Origin: Streptomyces sp. DG1A-41
Lineage (GTDB): Bacteria > Actinomycetota > Actinomycetes > Streptomycetales > Streptomycetaceae
Direction: 5' to 3'
DNA: 64,000 nt
NCBI RefSeq assembly: GCF_037055355.1
Contig: NZ_CP146350.1
Location: 7,959,001-8,023,000 of the forward strand
The notes below the pieces were generated by a model. It saw only the letters and a program-made list of their open reading frames with translations, made no database searches and was not told the DNA's origin. The stretch's first letter is position 1. Each line of letters opens with the position of its first letter. Both the position numbers and the translations under genes were made by a program. Positions 61,901 to 64,000 of this stretch are shown here, in pieces.

Positions 61901-62928
61901 CAGCTGTCTCCGATCGTCCGGGGCTTGGTCTGGGTCTGCTCGGGATCCACGGCGTAGAAGACAACTCCCCTGCTCATCTTGAAGACGAGGAAGGTGACGG
62001 CCATGACGAACGCGAAGAGCACCCACAGCAGGGCGGAGGCGTAGCCGTAGCGGCCGTTGGAGAAGTACTGCGCGAAGACATCGATCATGATCAGCCGGTT
62101 GCTCTCGGGTACGGCCGCCACCCCTTTGGGTGTGGGGTCGACCGCGATGAGGAGGGGCAGGAAACTCTGCAGTGTGGCGATGATCTGGGTGACCAGCTGG
62201 AAGAACAGCACGGGGGAGAGAAGGGGCAGGGTGATCCGGGTGAAGGACTGCCACCAGCTCGCCCCGTCCACCCGCGCCGCGTCGAGCAGTTCCGCGGGGA
62301 TGTCCTGCAAGCCCGCCAACGAGATGATCATGACGTTTCCGCAGCCCCACACGGTCAGCGTGATCAGCACCCAGCGGGCGTACGGATCCTGAAGCCAGGC
62401 GAGCCCGTTCGCGCCGAAGACGTCCAGCAGGCCGTTGGCCGAGCCCGAGTCACGGTCGAAGATCAGCTTGAACGTGAGGGCGGCACCGACCGGTGGCACC
62501 ACGGCCGGCAGATAGATCATCGTGCGGAACACGCCCCGGGCGCGGATCGGCTGATTCAGCAGCACCGCGAGGAACAGTCCCGCCGCGATGGTCAACGGCA
62601 CCGTGATCGCGGTGAACAGACCGGTGCGGGCCAGTGACGCCAGTGTGTCCGGGTCGGTGAAGACCTCGCGGTAGTTGGCCAGCCCCACATAGCGGGCGTT
62701 CGGGGACAGGCCGTCGGAGTTGGTGAAACTCAGCCACAGCGCGTAGCCCAGCGGAAAGACCGTCAAGGCGAGGAAGCCCAGCAGCCAGGGGCCGGCGAAC
62801 ACATAGAAGGCCCCGGCCCGGCGGGCCCGCAGCGAGCGAGGATGGCGCGCTCGCGGCGAGCTGGGCCGGGCGTCGGCCGCACGCATCGGCGCACGCGCGC
62901 CCGGCCCGGCGAGCTGATCGGTACTCAC
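61900..62928 (-). CDS. carbohydrate ABC transporter permease (MalF/CUT1 type)
   Basis: 342 aa from GTG at 62928, overlapping the binding-protein stop (GTGA). An Arg/Pro-rich cytoplasmic N-terminus (about 38 residues) is followed by AFYVFAGPWLLGFLALTVFP and five further helices. The EAA loop is AELLDAARVDGASWWQSF. It forms the transport channel with the downstream permease. Confidence 0.93.
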   Translation of the reverse strand: MSTDQLAGPGARAPMRAADARPSSPRARHPRSLRARRAGAFYVFAGPWLLGFLALTVFPLGYALWLSFTNSDGLSPNARYVGLANYREVFTDPDTLASLARTGLFTAITVPLTIAAGLFLAVLLNQPIRARGVFRTMIYLPAVVPPVGAALTFKLIFDRDSGSANGLLDVFGANGLAWLQDPYARWVLITLTVWGCGNVMIISLAGLQDIPAELLDAARVDGASWWQSFTRITLPLLSPVLFFQLVTQIIATLQSFLPLLIAVDPTPKGVAAVPESNRLIMIDVFAQYFSNGRYGYASALLWVLFAFVMAVTFLVFKMSRGVVFYAVDPEQTQTKPRTIGDS

Positions 62929-64000
62929 CCCACCAGCTCCTTGCCGCGCGCGAGCTGTTCGTTGATCCGGGAGTTGAGCGTGTCGGCGACCTTCCCGGCC
63001 GAGGTACCGGACTTGACCGCGTCCGGCAGGAACTTGGTGAGCACCGCGTTGAGTGCGTCCACCTGGGCGTACGGGCTGACGGGCAGCACCGAGAAGTAGG
63101 GCAGCTCCCGTTGCTGGACCGCGTAGGACTGTTGGTGGAACGCGGTGTCCCGCGGCATCTTCGAGCGCAGCGAGTTCAGGGAGGGGATGCCCCAGCCGCT
63201 GGTCGCGCGGTCCTGGGCCGGCTTGCCGCCGAAGTACCACTCGAAGTACTTCCAGGCGGCGTCCTTGTTCTTGGCCCCCTTGGGGACCCAGTAGCCGGTG
63301 CCGCTGAAGCAGGGGCTGATGCGGTGGCCGCCGAGCTGGGGTGCGGGGGCGAACCGTGAGACCTCTGCGACCTTGGCGTCGCCGCCGATCGCCCCGCCGA
63401 ACCAGTAGCCGTCGGTGGCCATCGCCATCCGGTTGGCCTGGTAGGTGGGCCAGTCCCAGCCGTCCGGGTTGGGGTTGACGACGCTCGGGCCGATGTCGGA
63501 CTTCGCGTAGTCCAGGTACCACTCCAGCGCCTTGAGCGCCTCGGGCGAGGAGAAGTCCACTGTGGCCAGGTCCGCGGCGAACAGGCTCCCGCCGGCCGAC
63601 GCGGTCATCCACGAGAACGTGGTGAGGGGGCCGCCCACTGTCCCGGCGCTCAGGCCGTACACCTTCACCTTGCCGAGCCTGCGCTTGACCAGCCGCTCGC
63701 CGAGGTCCAGCCACTCGTCGCAGGACAACGGTTCGGTGTCGCTGGGGAGTTCCAGTCCGGCCGCCTCGAACATGTCGGTGCGGTACCAGAACATGCAGTC
63801 CTGAGAGTAGTCCTTGGCCATGCCGTAGCGGGGACCGGTGCCCTGCTTCCTGGACGTGGCGTCGTAGCGCCATACGTCGTTGGCCGGGGCGAGATCGGAG
63901 GGCTTGAGCACGTCGCTCCTGGCGAAGTACGAGTCCAGGTCGGTCATCAGCCCTCGCGCGGCGAAGTAGGGGACGTCGGTCGCACCCACGCCGCGGACCA
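62925..64000 (-). CDS. extracellular sugar-binding protein, N-terminus outside the window
   Basis: At least 357 residues; the frame is still open at base 64000, so signal peptide and lipobox are not seen. Family 1 binding-protein features: DVPYFAARGLMTDLDSYFAR, YGMAKDYSQDCMFWYRTDMF, EPLSCDEWLDLGERLVKRRL, GWDWPTYQANRMAMATDGYW and YWVPKGAKNKDAAWKYFEWY. Extracellular lipoprotein that delivers an oligosaccharide to the two coupled permeases. Confidence 0.92.
   Translation of the reverse strand, partial: VRGVGATDVPYFAARGLMTDLDSYFARSDVLKPSDLAPANDVWRYDATSRKQGTGPRYGMAKDYSQDCMFWYRTDMFEAAGLELPSDTEPLSCDEWLDLGERLVKRRLGKVKVYGLSAGTVGGPLTTFSWMTASAGGSLFAADLATVDFSSPEALKALEWYLDYAKSDIGPSVVNPNPDGWDWPTYQANRMAMATDGYWFGGAIGGDAKVAEVSRFAPAPQLGGHRISPCFSGTGYWVPKGAKNKDAAWKYFEWYFGGKPAQDRATSGWGIPSLNSLRSKMPRDTAFHQQSYAVQQRELPYFSVLPVSPYAQVDALNAVLTKFLPDAVKSGTSAGKVADTLNSRINEQLARGKELVG

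Overview
The window is high-GC actinobacterial DNA, almost certainly Streptomyces. It shows strong G/C third-position bias, many GTG starts, ATGA/GTGA start-stop overlaps, Tat- and lipobox-type secreted proteins, paired carbohydrate-ABC/glycosidase loci and a RiPP cluster among insertion-sequence debris. No tRNA or rRNA gene, integrase or cas gene was seen. All family names come from reading the sequence; no database search was run.

Layout. 0-4 kb: tail of a MaoC-type dehydratase gene, a PaaX-family regulator, a secreted protein and a Tat-exported metallophosphoesterase with a LamG-like tail. 3.9-18.7 kb: a divergent glycan-catabolism locus around a DeoR regulator. Leftward run pfkB kinase, sugar ABC transporter, an alkaline-phosphatase-superfamily enzyme and a frameshifted GH2 beta-galactosidase; rightward run deoR, GH4, GH38 alpha-mannosidase and GH29 alpha-fucosidase. 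18.9-25.2 kb: sulfotransferase, ATP-grasp protein, a phosphopantetheinyl transferase coupled to a PptH-like phosphoesterase, and a regulator/ImmA-peptidase pair whose regulator gene is frameshifted. 25.3-30.9 kb: a hydroxyproline catabolic operon with its GntR regulator.

30.9-39.0 kb is a mobile-element graveyard: a hybrid IS630 element, two stray intact genes, an orphan two-repeat type I-E-like CRISPR remnant, a squalene/phytoene-synthase-like gene, and decayed Tn3, IS5 and ISKra4 pieces. 39.0-48.3 kb is the most interesting part, a compact linaridin-like RiPP cluster. It has a two-component system and ABC exporter divergent from two 48-residue twin precursor genes with Thr-rich cores (PVMATP at the leader/core border). 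A perfect hairpin follows, then a large membrane/alpha-beta-hydrolase fusion carrying a TTA codon, two further membrane-type proteins, a CypM-like methyltransferase and a FAD oxidoreductase. No CypD-like decarboxylase is present and the cores lack Cys, so the product would be a type-B linaridin without aminovinylcysteine. Two near-identical IS5 copies in opposite orientation bracket the cluster (37.5 and 49.4-50.2 kb).

48.3-51.8 kb is again junction debris: ISL3 remnant, truncated MFS gene, IS5 copy, truncated zinc-ribbon and XRE genes, NmrA-like reductase, MarR fragment. 51.9-58.4 kb: an NMT1/SsuA-type ABC importer, an IclR regulator and a Rieske oxygenase/small protein/ferredoxin-reductase operon, probably uptake and oxidation of an aromatic or sulfonated compound. 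58.85-64 kb: a GH31 glycosidase with a second carbohydrate ABC importer whose binding-protein gene runs off the window.
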